DNA from: Chryseobacterium oleae
GTDB lineage: Bacteria; Bacteroidota; Bacteroidia; Flavobacteriales; Weeksellaceae
Assembly: GCF_900115055.1 (NCBI RefSeq)
Contig: NZ_FOVD01000003.1
Span: 496,001 to 560,000, forward strand
Length of the DNA: 64,000 nt
Reading direction: 5' to 3'
The notes under the pieces were generated by a model. The model saw only the letters and a program-made list of their open reading frames with translations, made no database searches and was not told the DNA's origin. This document shows, piece by piece, positions 1 to 9,069 of the stretch (position 1 is the first letter of the stretch; each line of letters starts with the position of its first letter). A program made the position numbers and the translations under genes.

Positions 1-225
1 GGTGATCTTCACTTTGAGAACAAGAATTTACAACAAAAAATGTTATTGTAAAGAATATTACTTTTTTAATCATATATAATGTTTTAAAAATTTATTGTAT
101 TGACAAAGTCCATCTTCATTTAGACGCATATGTTATGCATTTAACACTACAAAGATACCCTCATCAAATGGGGGACATATGATAAAAAACCACATAAAAA
201 TGGTAAAACTCCGAAATTAAAATAG
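1..225. other. Intergenic, no gene seen
   Basis: AT-rich stretch downstream of the leftward AraC gene. No open frame with coding character and no strong hairpin. It holds the 13-mer ACAAAGTCCATCT, which recurs near 2126 upstream of the oxidoreductase gene; its meaning is unknown. Confidence 0.5.
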
Positions 226-1107
226 TTATTTTTTTTTCTGCTCCAATTTGAAATCAGAAGGTGAAGCCTCCGTCTGTTTTTTAAAAAATTTAGTGAAATT
301 GGTGGGTTCGTCGAAGCCTAGTGCAAAGCTTATTTCTTTGATACTTAAATCCTCATGAGTCAGAAGACGTTTACTTTCTAATATAATATGGTCAGTAATA
401 TATGATTTGGGAGATTTTCCCAATGTTGCTTCAATTGCTTTTTGCAATTTTCTGTCACTTATATGTAGCTTATCGGCATAGTCTTTTACAGTTTTGTATT
501 CAGTAAAATTCTGCCGAACTAATTTCTTAAATGCCATGGTATATGAGGAATCTTTACCGGACAGTTTATTTTTATAATTATTGCTTTTTATTAAGCTCCT
601 TTCTGCATAATTTAAAATGTTTGATAAACCGTTGTGCAAAATAGATGCTTGAACAGTATCAAATTCATGATTTAGTTCAACAATTAAAGAGGCAATAATT
701 TCCTGGAAAATAGTTCCTTCATGTTCCTTCAATTCAAAAAAGGTAGTACCGCCAAGAGGGTTAAAAATATGAGCATTGGATAAAAAGGATTTATTATAAG
801 CAGACCTTGCATAAAATGTTTCAGTAAAAGCAATTAAAATGCCTTCGTAGTTTACATCGGGAACAAAGTGATGTACCTGATTGGGACTTACTATCCAAAC
901 ATCATTAGCTTTAAACTTTATTTCCTCAAAATCCACAAAGTAAGTTCCTTCGCCCTGCGTGATGTACTGGATGATATAAAAATCGGTTCTGTGAGGCCGG
1001 AACACGGCTTCGGCTCCCCTTTTTATTCTTTCAGAAATGCTGATAATGTGCATATTCTGATCTTTATTAGAAATGGGTTTAAAAGAATAATTTGTGATAC
1101 TTTTCAT
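226..1107 (-). CDS. AraC-family transcriptional regulator
   Basis: A 293-residue DNA-binding regulator. The N-terminal part (about residues 30-110) reads as a cupin-like sensor domain of the AraC type, with the stretch YIIQYITQGEGTYFVDF. The C-terminal part (about 190-289) is the double helix-turn-helix, ending in the family signature around EISFALGFDEPTNFTKFFKK. Length is normal for an AraC protein with an effector domain. It is divergent from the outer-membrane protein gene at 1452, but nothing seen ties the two together. The effector is unknown; target genes may be the neighbours or lie left of the window. Confidence 0.9.
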   Translation of the reverse strand: MKSITNYSFKPISNKDQNMHIISISERIKRGAEAVFRPHRTDFYIIQYITQGEGTYFVDFEEIKFKANDVWIVSPNQVHHFVPDVNYEGILIAFTETFYARSAYNKSFLSNAHIFNPLGGTTFFELKEHEGTIFQEIIASLIVELNHEFDTVQASILHNGLSNILNYAERSLIKSNNYKNKLSGKDSSYTMAFKKLVRQNFTEYKTVKDYADKLHISDRKLQKAIEATLGKSPKSYITDHIILESKRLLTHEDLSIKEISFALGFDEPTNFTKFFKKQTEASPSDFKLEQKKK

Positions 1108-1394
1108 TTTTTAAATAATCTAAACTTTAAAAGGAAGAAATAATCCCAGCAGGTTTATCTATACTTGAGAAGCTACAAAATATTTCCAAAGAAAAATTAT
1201 AAAATATTTCTGCAAATTCTTGTTACTAGGACCGGAATTGATTTCATCAGAATTTAAAACATCCAAAATTCTTAGAAAATCATTGCAATATAGATATTTT
1301 ACTTTTTATAAAACCTAACACAAAAATTAACTTAAGGTATTGATTATTAACAATTAACACCTTATGGCTATTTTACATCTATAGTTTAAAATAC

Positions 1395-1402
1395 TAATTT
1401 TG
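1395..1402 (+). promoter_or_regulatory. Bacteroidetes -7 element upstream of the barrel gene
   Basis: TAATTTTG matches TAnnTTTG exactly. Transcription would start near 1409, so an upstream ATG at 1404 could not be used and the start at 1452 is favoured. The rest of the 1108-1451 gap shows only AT-rich sequence. Confidence 0.6.
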
Positions 1403-1451
1403 TTTGCACAAGAAAACAGCAATACAAATGATAAACTTTTTAAATTCAATT

Positions 1452-2033
1452 ATGAAAAATCTATTTTTAGCATTAACATTGGCTTCAGGGTCCTTTGCTT
1501 TTGCCCAAGAAAAATCTTCAAAATCTTCAGTGGCAGTCGGACTAAAATCCGGCTTAAATATTTCTACCGTGTCTTCCAGCGCTTCAAAATCAAAAGCAGG
1601 ATTCTATGGTGGTTTTTTTGTAAACTTCTCAATTTCTTCAAGCATTAGTATACAGCCCGAAGTACTATATAACGGCTTGGGGGCAAAAAAAGCAGCCGAC
1701 ACTGATTTAAAATCAAATTTAGATTATATTTCGGTCCCAGTAATGTTTCAATACAGAGTTATACCACAGCTTTTCCTTGAAGCAGGTCCTCAGTTTAGCT
1801 TTCTGGTGAATGCTAAATATAACTTTCCATCAAGTGTAAACGCTAAGGATGTTGTAAAAACTTTTGATTTTGGATTAGGACTAGGGACGGGATATTATTT
1901 TACGCACAATTTTGGGCTTACTGCGAGATATTTTGCAGGTATAACAAATATTATTGAGGAGGGAGCTCCGGTAAATACGTCAAAAGGAAGAAATAATGTG
2001 TTCCAGATCGGCTTGGTATATAAATTCAAATAA
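1452..2033 (+). CDS. Outer-membrane beta-barrel protein (porin-like, PorT/OmpW style)
   Basis: A 193-residue protein starting MKNLFLALTLASGSFAFAQ, a clear Sec signal peptide ending at AQ. The mature chain alternates glycine and aromatic residues as in small beta-barrels (GLKSGLNIS near the N-terminus, GFYGGFFVNFS, LFLEAGPQFSFLV, GLGLGTGYYF) and ends in an aromatic strand, YKFK, as expected for BAM recognition. This matches the Bacteroidetes family of outer-membrane beta-barrel proteins (PF13568-like). An in-frame ATG 16 codons upstream would bury the signal peptide and lies before the predicted transcription start, so it is not used. Substrate or role unknown. Confidence 0.85.
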   Translation: MKNLFLALTLASGSFAFAQEKSSKSSVAVGLKSGLNISTVSSSASKSKAGFYGGFFVNFSISSSISIQPEVLYNGLGAKKAADTDLKSNLDYISVPVMFQYRVIPQLFLEAGPQFSFLVNAKYNFPSSVNAKDVVKTFDFGLGLGTGYYFTHNFGLTARYFAGITNIIEEGAPVNTSKGRNNVFQIGLVYKFK

Positions 2034-2368
2034 CAATCTGGCTTTTTTAGTAAAGAAATTCAACTACATTTCGCGCATTGGAAGTACTTAAAGGTATCTT
2101 TACATACCCTTTGTAAATTCATTAACAAAGTCCATCTCAATCGAAATATCAATAACTTAAAGTAAGTATTATTTAAAATTCACAAATGATTTATTAATGT
2201 ATATTAAACAGATTACTTAAATCATATTAATTTATTTTACTTAAATTGTGAGTGCAAGATAAAGATAAAAAACAAACTGTTTTACCATCTAAAACTAATC
2301 ACTGGGGATGTATCTATATCAAGATAAATTAACTAAAATCCACATTTCACTACAAATTATTAAAATCT
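2034..2368. other. Intergenic region upstream of the oxidoreductase
   Basis: 335 bp, AT-rich, no coding signal. A -7-like TACCCTTTG lies near 2106 with one extra base in the spacer, and the 13-mer ACAAAGTCCATCT shared with position 103 lies near 2126. No convincing terminator. Confidence 0.4.
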
Positions 2369-3145
2369 ATGAGAGCAGCTTATTATACAAAAAAAGGCAA
2401 TGATGCCGCAATTTTACATGTAGGGAGGGTTCCAGAAATTGATCCGGGGCCGGATGAGTTACAAATCGAGATATATTTCTCAGGTATCAATCCCGGAGAA
2501 ATTTCGAAAGGGGCATTACGTCCAGGCGGGTACATGCCCTACCCTTTTATAATTCCACATAGTGATGGAGCGGGAATCGTAAGAAAAACCGGAGCAAATG
2601 TACCTGAAAGTTGGCTAGGCAAAAAAGTTCTTTGTTTTGGTGCACAATCTTACCGAGCGCATGGAACCGCAGCACAGTATTGTAGTATACCCATAAGCAA
2701 TGTTATTGAAATTACTGACAATACCCCCATGATCCAGGCCGCACAAATGGGAATTCCGGCTATGACTGGGTACATGGCAGTTCATAAGGCTGGCAACCTT
2801 AGTGGGAAAGCAATCCTTGTACAGGGTGGCGCAGGTGCTGTTGGACAATGTGCAATTCAATTTGCTAAACGTGCTGGCGCTCTTGTAATTGCAACGGTAA
2901 CTAGGGAGGAAGATATCGAAAAAACAAAAAAAGCAGGGGCGTCGGATGTATTTGTTTTACATTCTGGTATCATTTCAGAAATCAAACAAAAATACCCCAA
3001 CGGCCTTGATCATGTTGCGGAAGTTTCATTTGACCGCAATATATTGATGGATTTGGAGCTACTAAAAAACAGGGGATCAATCGCAACATATTCAAGTGGT
3101 TCGGGTACGTCACACTCACTTAAGGAGTTTTTCATAAGAGATTAA
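2369..3145 (+). pseudogene. Zinc-type alcohol dehydrogenase / quinone oxidoreductase, interrupted
   Basis: Medium-chain dehydrogenase/reductase (quinone oxidoreductase type). The N-terminal GroES-like domain contains PGPDELQIEIYFSGINPGE and the Rossmann fold carries AILVQGGAGAVGQCAIQFAK around residues 148-167. Family members are about 320 residues; this frame stops at 258. Genuine homology ends near residue 250 (GSIATYSSGSGTSHS), and the last eight codons are read out of the left end of the IS3-like element. A matching C-terminal piece resumes in frame on the far side of the element. The enzyme is therefore probably non-functional. Confidence 0.8.
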
Positions 3146-4592
3146 TTTTTAAATTTGATATTATGAACACCAGGAAAAAACCAACTCCTGAAACCTACAT
3201 TAAAGAGATCAGGAGAAAAAACCAGAAGAATCTTCACTGCCGAGCAAAAGATCCTCATTGTAATGGAAGCCCTTCGTGCAGAGACCTCTGTAGCAGAGCT
3301 GCGTCGTAAGCATGGCATTCAGGAATCCACATTTTACAAATGGAACAAAGAATTTCTTGAGGCCGGTAAGAAACGCCTTTCCGGAGATGTGGTTCGTGAG
3401 GCTACTTCTGATGAGGTCAGCCAGCTTCGTGAAGAAAATAAGAAGCTTAAGGAAATGGTTGCAGATCTCGTTTTACGGTATGATATTGTAAAAAAAGCTT
3501 GGACATGTTGGACTAACCCAGAAATATAGAAGATATGTGAGGTTATCCGCCGGTGAAAAATTAGAGATGATAGAACTCGTTACGCGCAGTGAAATAGGTG
3601 TTAATAAGACTTTGAGGGAACTCGGCATCCATAGGAGCACCTTTTACAATTGGTACAATCTGTATCTGAAAAAAGGATATGAAGGATTTTTTTCCTCCCC
3701 CCTCTTTTAACAGAAAATAATGGAACAGCATTCCTGAGAAACAAAAAAACCTTGTGGTAGAGATCGCATTTGAACATCCCGGACTTTCCAGTCGGGAACG
3801 GGCCTACAAAATGACTGATGAAAAGGGTGTTTTTATTTCAGAATCAAGCGTGTACAGAATTTTGAAAAAACGGGGTCTGATCACTGCTCCCTCTCATATC
3901 CTGCTCTCAGCTGCTAATGAATTTAAAGATAAGACCAATTTTGTACATGAGATGTGGCAAACAGATTTCACTTATTTTAAGATTATACCATTCTAGATGA
4001 TTACAGCCGTTATATTGTTCACCACTAACTCTGTAGAAACATGAAAGTGAATGATGTAAAAAGAACGGTAGATTCAGCTGTAATAAAGTCAGGGCTTAAA
4101 AAAGGACAGATTCCTAAACTTTTATCTGATAATTTCTCCTGCTACGTATCTTCTGAATTGAAAGACTATCTGCTGAAAAAGTATCAAATCAATCAGCTTC
4201 ATGGAAAACCTGCTCATCCGCAGACCCAGGGAAAGATCGAGCGGTACAACCGAACGATGAAAAATTTGGTAAAACTTCATTTTTATTACAGCCCTGAAGA
4301 ATTGGAAAAAGCACTGGAGGAATTTGTAAACCGTTATAATAATCAGCGGTATCATGAGTCTCTGCAAAATCTAACTCCTGCTGATGTATATTTTGGAAGA
4401 AGCGATGAAATACTCCGGGAACGCAGGAAAATAAAAGGGAAAACACTGCAACTCAGAAAACGGAATTACTTTAAAGAAATAATAAAACGCTAAAAAAAAG
4501 TTGTTCTGGAAAATTTTTGAGTCTCAAAGCTCAGAAATTTTTTATGGAAATCAACTTTTATTATAACTTTAAACTAACAAATACTCCCTAAG
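3119..4592 (+). mobile_element. Degenerate IS3-family insertion sequence
   Basis: About 1.47 kb, the usual IS3-family size. The ends show imperfect inverted repeats: TTAAGGAGTTTTT at 3120 against TTAGGGAGTATTT read inward from 4591. No clean target-site duplication is visible. It sits inside the oxidoreductase gene. If the element is taken as 3119-4590, the host reading frame is kept across the insertion. The transposase inside is multiply frameshifted, so the copy is immobile. Confidence 0.8.
3163..4493 (+). pseudogene. IS3-family transposase OrfA/OrfB, multiply broken
   Basis: OrfA residues (HTH around VAELRRKHGIQESTFYKW and the following coiled coil) are readable from about 3206, but the ATG at 3163 is in another frame. 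A run of seven A plus G at 3490-3497 is the family's normal programmed -1 frameshift site. OrfB then continues in pieces: QKYRRYVRLSAGEKLEMIEL (about 3521-3580), a break in the T/C run near 3690-3710, an in-frame TAA near 3720, a piece at 3754-3996, a small deletion after TDFTYFK, a further stop near 4025, and a clean tail at 4041-4493. The catalytic triad can still be seen as WQTDF, LSDN and KIERYN. Too many lesions for activity. Confidence 0.85.
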
Positions 4593-4671
4593 AGAAAGTC
4601 CATTTCCTTTTGAAGACATAAAAATTTATATTCCGTTTCGAGAGCCGACACAAAATTTTAAAATTGAATAG
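4593..4671 (+). pseudogene. 3' remnant of the interrupted oxidoreductase
   Basis: Reading on from the right end of the element gives SPFPFEDIKIYIPFREPTQ and then a stop at 4669-4671. This has the character of the proline-rich segment and strand that follow the ATY motif in quinone oxidoreductases. It continues the same frame as the part before the element. The expected last 30-50 residues are missing, so the gene was damaged further or ends early. Assignment rests on pattern only. Confidence 0.5.
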
Positions 4672-4727
4672 TAGGCCAACTTGCTTGTATGTTAAATACA
4701 ATTTTTTTTTTAATTATCATTAAAATA

Positions 4728-4735
4728 TATCTTTG
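4728..4735 (+). promoter_or_regulatory. -7 element for the lyase gene
   Basis: TATCTTTG is a perfect TAnnTTTG. Transcription would begin near 4742, which fits an ATG at 4758 and excludes the upstream in-frame start at 4689. Confidence 0.6.
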
Positions 4736-4757
4736 TTTAAACTATAATACTCAATAT

Positions 4758-7544
4758 ATGTTGAAATCTGTTTTATTTTCGTGTATACTGCTTTCTTTTT
4801 CGTTTTTGAATGGGCAACTTAATGAAGTGAATAATATAAAGACTAAATATATCAGCTGGCTTACAGATAACACGATCACTACGTATTCTAACTCAAGTGT
4901 AAAAGGCTTATACGACAGATATATCCTATTTGGGAATACAGCTGAAACCAATGTGGTAAATAATTATAATTTTAATGCTCCCGAATCTGCCTGGAATATG
5001 ACTAATGGAACTGATAATGGAGCAATGGTAACATTGGTCAACAATCACTTGTTTTATCTTGTAATGGCCTACCATTTAAAAGGGCCTGTAATCAACGGGC
5101 TGCCTTCAAATCCAAAATACCACAGCACTGCCCTGAAGAACATGATTTTAAAGGTTTTCAAATACATAAAAGACAAAGGGATCAACAGTACCACCGATTG
5201 TAATTTTAGTTTAAATGCCTCGCAGGAAACGGTTAATATCAATAATTCTGGTTTCGGGCTGCGATGTTTTACCTATGCCGCCTGTGTTCTTTTAATGAAA
5301 GAAGAATTAGCGCAGACTGGAGAATTTTCTCACCATATGGGTGTTCTGGGTAATCTCACTTCTTTTTTGGATCCGGATAATCCAAACTTTCATTTTACAA
5401 ACCCTGGTTTTAATACCGATGTCGTGAGAGCATTGATAGAAACCCGTTTATGCTACGTTCTGGGACAGGAAGATACTGATACTGATAAATTGGCAAATAT
5501 GGAGTTTCTTATTAATTTCACCGATAATGCCCTTTTGATTGGAAACGGATGGGCAGATTTTATAAAACCAGACTTTACCACTTATCACCACAGAGGTGCT
5601 TATGCCAACAGTTATGGTGGAGATGCCCTTTTTTCTATGGCGATCATGAACTATATTCTTAAAGGTTCTGCCTATGAATTGAAGCCCGTTTCTCAGACTC
5701 ATCTGAAAAAAGCTTTGATGGCTTATCAGAAATTCAGTGCAGATTTTGAAATGCCACGAGGGCTGGCCGGACGATTTCCTAATTCTACAACCCCTCTGTT
5801 GGACTACCGATATGCATTTGCCTTATTATATGCAGCAGATCCTGTTGCTAATGCCGATGCCGGAAAGTTTTTTAAAAGAATCTATACGATGCCTCAGTCG
5901 GGATTTAGCAGGAATCTAAGTGTTAAAAATCCCGTCATGGCTGGACAGATTGCGGTCAATATCAATACGACACTCACTCCTGATGTTCCCATTACACAAG
6001 GACATTTTGGACTTCCTTATGGCGGATTGAGTATCCATAAGTATAATGGTTATCAGATTTCTGTAAAAGGAACCAGTAAACATATCTGGCATTATGAAAA
6101 CAGTGCATCAGAGAATCTTTTTGGAAGATATACTTCAGCCGGGGCCATGGAAATTTTATCTGCAGGTTCTCCCAAAACACGCCTTTCCAATGGTTTGGGA
6201 GTCGCGAATGCTCAGGGTAGACTGACAGATGACGGCTGGGACTGGACGCATATACCGGGAGTTACTGCTGCATTTGTTCCCATGAACGAGCTTACATCAG
6301 GAGCCAGCAGAGAATTTAATGGCCGAAATTTTCTTGCCCACGCTTCTCTGGATGATAATGGAGTTTTTGCGATGGATTATAAGGATATCAATTCTGCCAC
6401 GGGAATGACTGCCTTAAAGACCGTATTTTTCTTCAAAGATAAAGCGTTAAGCTTAGGTTCTGATATTAAAGACACCGGAGGAACACGCCCAGTACATACC
6501 ACTGTTTTCCAGACCGGACTGCCTGATGCCTCTACTGCCACAGTCATCAATGGTACAACTCACACGGGACTAAATGTAAATTTTTCACAAAACACAGGAA
6601 GTATATGGGCTACAGATGCTGTGGGTAATGGTTTTGTTATTCCTTCCGGATCCTATACCGGTTCAGTGGTGATCAAAAGAAGTGCCCAGCAGTCGAGCAA
6701 TCAGTCCAATACAGCAGGCACACAAGGGAACTACGCAACAGCTTATATAGATCACGGAACAGCAACTGCTTCGGGTAGATATCGTTATGGAATTATGCTT
6801 CAGGGAGGAACTGCCGGAACACAGGATTTTGCAGATCATCTGGCAGATTATTTCGACGTTATCCAACAGAATAACCAGGCACATGTTGTTAAATTTGTAC
6901 AGGATCAGATCTATAATTATGTGATTTTTGATGCAGCATCTGTTTTCCAGTCAGATGTAGTAGTTTCTGTGGATAAACCGTCTGTTGTGATGACCCAGAG
7001 TACTAACGCCGGAAATAGGCTTAAAGTGAGCCTTACCAATCCTAATCTGGGTCTTTTGAATGATAATGAGTCCTATACCTATTCACAGGTCACAGGAACA
7101 GCTTCCCGTCTCTACCGTGTACCTCAGGTAAATCCTGTAAAACTGACACTGACAGGAAAGTGGAAGCTGGAAAATCCGATGAATAATATTACAACTTTAA
7201 TAACAGGAAATAAAACGGAAGTGACTTTTAATACTATCAACGGAAACACTATTCAGACAAGCCTTGTTCCGGAAACATTTTTAAAAATCCAGGATATGGA
7301 AACCGTGAAAAATCCGGAAACCTTTACTGTTTATCCGAACCCTGTCAAAGAAAATCTGTATATTACTTTAAAGAAAGGGAATACTGAAAATATTAAAATA
7401 TTGAATATGGCAGGCCGTGATATTACATCAAAAATTACTGTTACAAAAGGTAAAGGCAATTTAAATCTAAATATGCAGGCACTCGAAAAAAGTGTTTATT
7501 TGCTGTGTATTGATGGAGAATGTATAAAGATTATCAAGGATTAA
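4758..7544 (+). CDS. Secreted polysaccharide lyase family 8 (chondroitin AC/hyaluronan/xanthan lyase type)
   Basis: A 928-residue exported enzyme that would cleave uronic-acid polysaccharides by beta-elimination. A signal peptide (MLKSVLFSCILLSFSFLNGQ) is followed by an all-alpha toroid (to about residue 370), a beta-sandwich region and a C-terminal type IX secretion sorting domain starting TFTVYPNPVKENLYI. The active-site block YHHRGAYANSYGGDAL gives His277 and Tyr286, spaced nine residues apart as in chondroitinase AC. N219 in NPGFNTDVV and arginines 333 and 338 in MPRGLAGRFP are the likely remaining catalytic residues. The exact substrate cannot be told. It stands alone, without SusC/SusD genes. 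Confidence 0.9.
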   Translation: MLKSVLFSCILLSFSFLNGQLNEVNNIKTKYISWLTDNTITTYSNSSVKGLYDRYILFGNTAETNVVNNYNFNAPESAWNMTNGTDNGAMVTLVNNHLFYLVMAYHLKGPVINGLPSNPKYHSTALKNMILKVFKYIKDKGINSTTDCNFSLNASQETVNINNSGFGLRCFTYAACVLLMKEELAQTGEFSHHMGVLGNLTSFLDPDNPNFHFTNPGFNTDVVRALIETRLCYVLGQEDTDTDKLANMEFLINFTDNALLIGNGWADFIKPDFTTYHHRGAYANSYGGDALFSMAIMNYILKGSAYELKPVSQTHLKKALMAYQKFSADFEMPRGLAGRFPNSTTPLLDYRYAFALLYAADPVANADAGKFFKRIYTMPQSGFSRNLSVKNPVMAGQIAVNINTTLTPDVPITQGHFGLPYGGLSIHKYNGYQISVKGTSKHIWHYENSASENLFGRYTSAGAMEILSAGSPKTRLSNGLGVANAQGRLTDDGWDWTHIPGVTAAFVPMNELTSGASREFNGRNFLAHASLDDNGVFAMDYKDINSATGMTALKTVFFFKDKALSLGSDIKDTGGTRPVHTTVFQTGLPDASTATVINGTTHTGLNVNFSQNTGSIWATDAVGNGFVIPSGSYTGSVVIKRSAQQSSNQSNTAGTQGNYATAYIDHGTATASGRYRYGIMLQGGTAGTQDFADHLADYFDVIQQNNQAHVVKFVQDQIYNYVIFDAASVFQSDVVVSVDKPSVVMTQSTNAGNRLKVSLTNPNLGLLNDNESYTYSQVTGTASRLYRVPQVNPVKLTLTGKWKLENPMNNITTLITGNKTEVTFNTINGNTIQTSLVPETFLKIQDMETVKNPETFTVYPNPVKENLYITLKKGNTENIKILNMAGRDITSKITVTKGKGNLNLNMQALEKSVYLLCIDGECIKIIKD

Positions 7545-8033
7545 ATTTCACTGTGTTTTTTAAGGAAATGTCCTGCCATTTACACTGTTAGTGAGATATT
7601 ACCTATAATCTTTTCAAAAAATTAGATATAGGGCTGTTTTAAAACATCCTGTGCTAAAGCTGAAAAGAAGGATAGCCAAGATAACTGATTTCATTACTGT
7701 CATAGAATGTTTTACGATTGTAAGGGTTAACCGAGAAACCATGCAGTAAGAGTACAACTCAAAAAATGCTTCAAAAACACTCAAAAACAATGTGGCAATT
7801 TCATGACACTTTTTTATTTCAAAAAAAACTTCCACAGATTCAGATCTAAATAATTGTAAAACAAATGATTAAATAAGTTAACAATTTGGCTTTAGAGTGC
7901 ATTAATTCGATATTACTAACATTTAAAAATTGTTGAATTATGCTAGAAAATAGTTATGGGCCAACATTCTCTTTAAAGAGCCCAAAAAGAAAATGTGATA
8001 TCATCAGATATGTTTATTTGCCACTGCTTTGAA
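7545..8033. other. Intergenic region after the lyase
   Basis: About 490 bp of AT-rich sequence. A short leftward open frame can be drawn at 7614-7835 but has no recognisable protein features. No terminator with a clear U tract was found. To its right it leads into the HTH gene remnant. Confidence 0.4.
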
Positions 8034-8280
8034 TTATTTGCTTTCATCTTCGAATAATTTTAATAAATCAGCTCTGCTGTAATAATCCGATCCCATCACT
8101 TTTTCTGAAACGGATTTTGCCTGCTGTGCGGATGTTTTGAAGTGTAGCAGGTGAGATCTCCATTATTCGCCGAACTGATTTTCTTCTAAGCCATTCCTGC
8201 TCGTCACTGTTAGTACTAACAGTAATTTTATTGGTTATTTTTTCATGGAGTAGTTGGAGCCTTAACTGCCGGAGATCGTC
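8034..8280 (-). pseudogene. Truncated, frameshifted helix-turn-helix (excisionase/MerR-like) gene
   Basis: Not an intact ORF. Reading leftward from 8280 gives DDLRQLRLQLLHEK, then EWLRRKSVRRIMEISPATLQ and NIRTAGKIRFRK, a typical Bacteroidetes small HTH DNA-binding protein in which a winged HTH picks a recognition helix after ISPATLQ. Just after RFRK a one-base shift in the AAAAAGTGATGGG stretch moves the frame. In the new frame the expected tail VMGSDYYSRADLLKLFEDESK follows to a stop at 8034-8036. Upstream of 8280 there are in-frame stops, so the N-terminus is lost. Such proteins often accompany RteC-type genes or mobile elements. Confidence 0.75.
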
Positions 8281-8377
8281 TTACTATCCAATCTTTGAAT
8301 ACTGCTTTACTTTGGATTATTTATTCAAACAAGTGTCGGCAACATTTGATCATGCATGAATAATTGTTTTTTAATTA

Positions 8378-8385
8378 TAAATTTG
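8378..8385 (+). promoter_or_regulatory. -7 element upstream of the first copper regulator
   Basis: TAAATTTG fits TAnnTTTG, 34 bp before the ATG at 8419. No good -33 element was found. Confidence 0.45.
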
Positions 8386-8418
8386 TTGCTCAATATTTAA
8401 AATTAAGCTAACAGGGCT

Positions 8419-8985
8419 ATGAGTATATTATTCATTAAAAACATGGTTTGCAACCGTTGTATCATGGTGATTCAGAATGAGCTCGAAAAAATCGGTTTGG
8501 ACTTTACCCATATTAAGCTGGGTGAGGTTACCCTTACCAGAGAGCTCAGCGCTGAAGATAAAAAATTACTGGAAGCAGTACTTATCCCTTTAGGTTTTGA
8601 AGTAATTGATGATAAAAAGAGCAGAATTATTGAAAAAATAAAAAATATTATCATTGATCTGGTTCATCATCAGGATAATGATACAAAAAAGAATCTTTCT
8701 GACTTGCTGAGTGACCAGCTGAATCATGATTACAACTACCTTTCTAACCTTTTTTCCGAGGTGGAAGGAACAACTATTGAAAAATATTTTATTGCCCAGA
8801 AGATTGAAAAGATAAAAGAGCTATTGGTCTATGATGAACTTTCATTAAGTGAAATTGCCTTACGCTTAAACTATTCAAGTGTTGCCTATTTAAGTAACCA
8901 GTTCAAAAAAGTAACCGGACTCACACCAAGCTATTTCAAACAGATCCGGGAAGAAAAAAGAAAACCATTGGATCAGTGTAAGTAA
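8419..8985 (+). CDS. AraC-type regulator with N-terminal CxxC (HMA-like) segment
   Basis: A 188-residue protein. The N-terminus MSILFIKNMVCNRCIMVIQN places Cys11 and Cys14 in an MVCxxC setting like the metal loop of heavy-metal-associated domains. A helical middle follows, then a C-terminal AraC HTH (about residues 105-180) with LSEIALRLNYSSVAYLSNQF and the closing TGLTPSYFKQ. The pairing of a soft-metal site with an AraC DNA-binding domain suggests a cytoplasmic Cu(I) or similar sensor. It sits directly upstream of copA, whose promoter element starts in the last codons of this gene. A paralogue with the same layout lies at 12177. Metal specificity is inferred from context. Confidence 0.8.
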   Translation: MSILFIKNMVCNRCIMVIQNELEKIGLDFTHIKLGEVTLTRELSAEDKKLLEAVLIPLGFEVIDDKKSRIIEKIKNIIIDLVHHQDNDTKKNLSDLLSDQLNHDYNYLSNLFSEVEGTTIEKYFIAQKIEKIKELLVYDELSLSEIALRLNYSSVAYLSNQFKKVTGLTPSYFKQIREEKRKPLDQCK

Positions 8986-9045
8986 ATCTTACAAATCAAA
9001 TCCATAATTCCACAATCGCATTCAAAGATCTTGTCGCCAACTTTG
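8981..9045 (+). promoter_or_regulatory. Putative copper-responsive operator and promoter of copA
   Basis: The 22 bp at 8981-9002 contain three AAATC direct repeats (AAATC-TTAC-AAATC-AAATC after AGT). The same 22 bp occur without a mismatch at 20078-20099. In both places a CAnCTTTG -7-like element lies with its centre exactly 50 bp downstream of the repeat centre (here 9038-9045). Direct repeats suit AraC-type activators, and two such regulators are in this locus. Confidence 0.65.
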
Positions 9046-9069
9046 CAGGTAGATAATAACAAGCAAAAT

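Noticed and set aside
9031..9069. Upstream TTG start of CopA
   Set aside because: It falls within the predicted promoter of copA, and the added residues have no family match.
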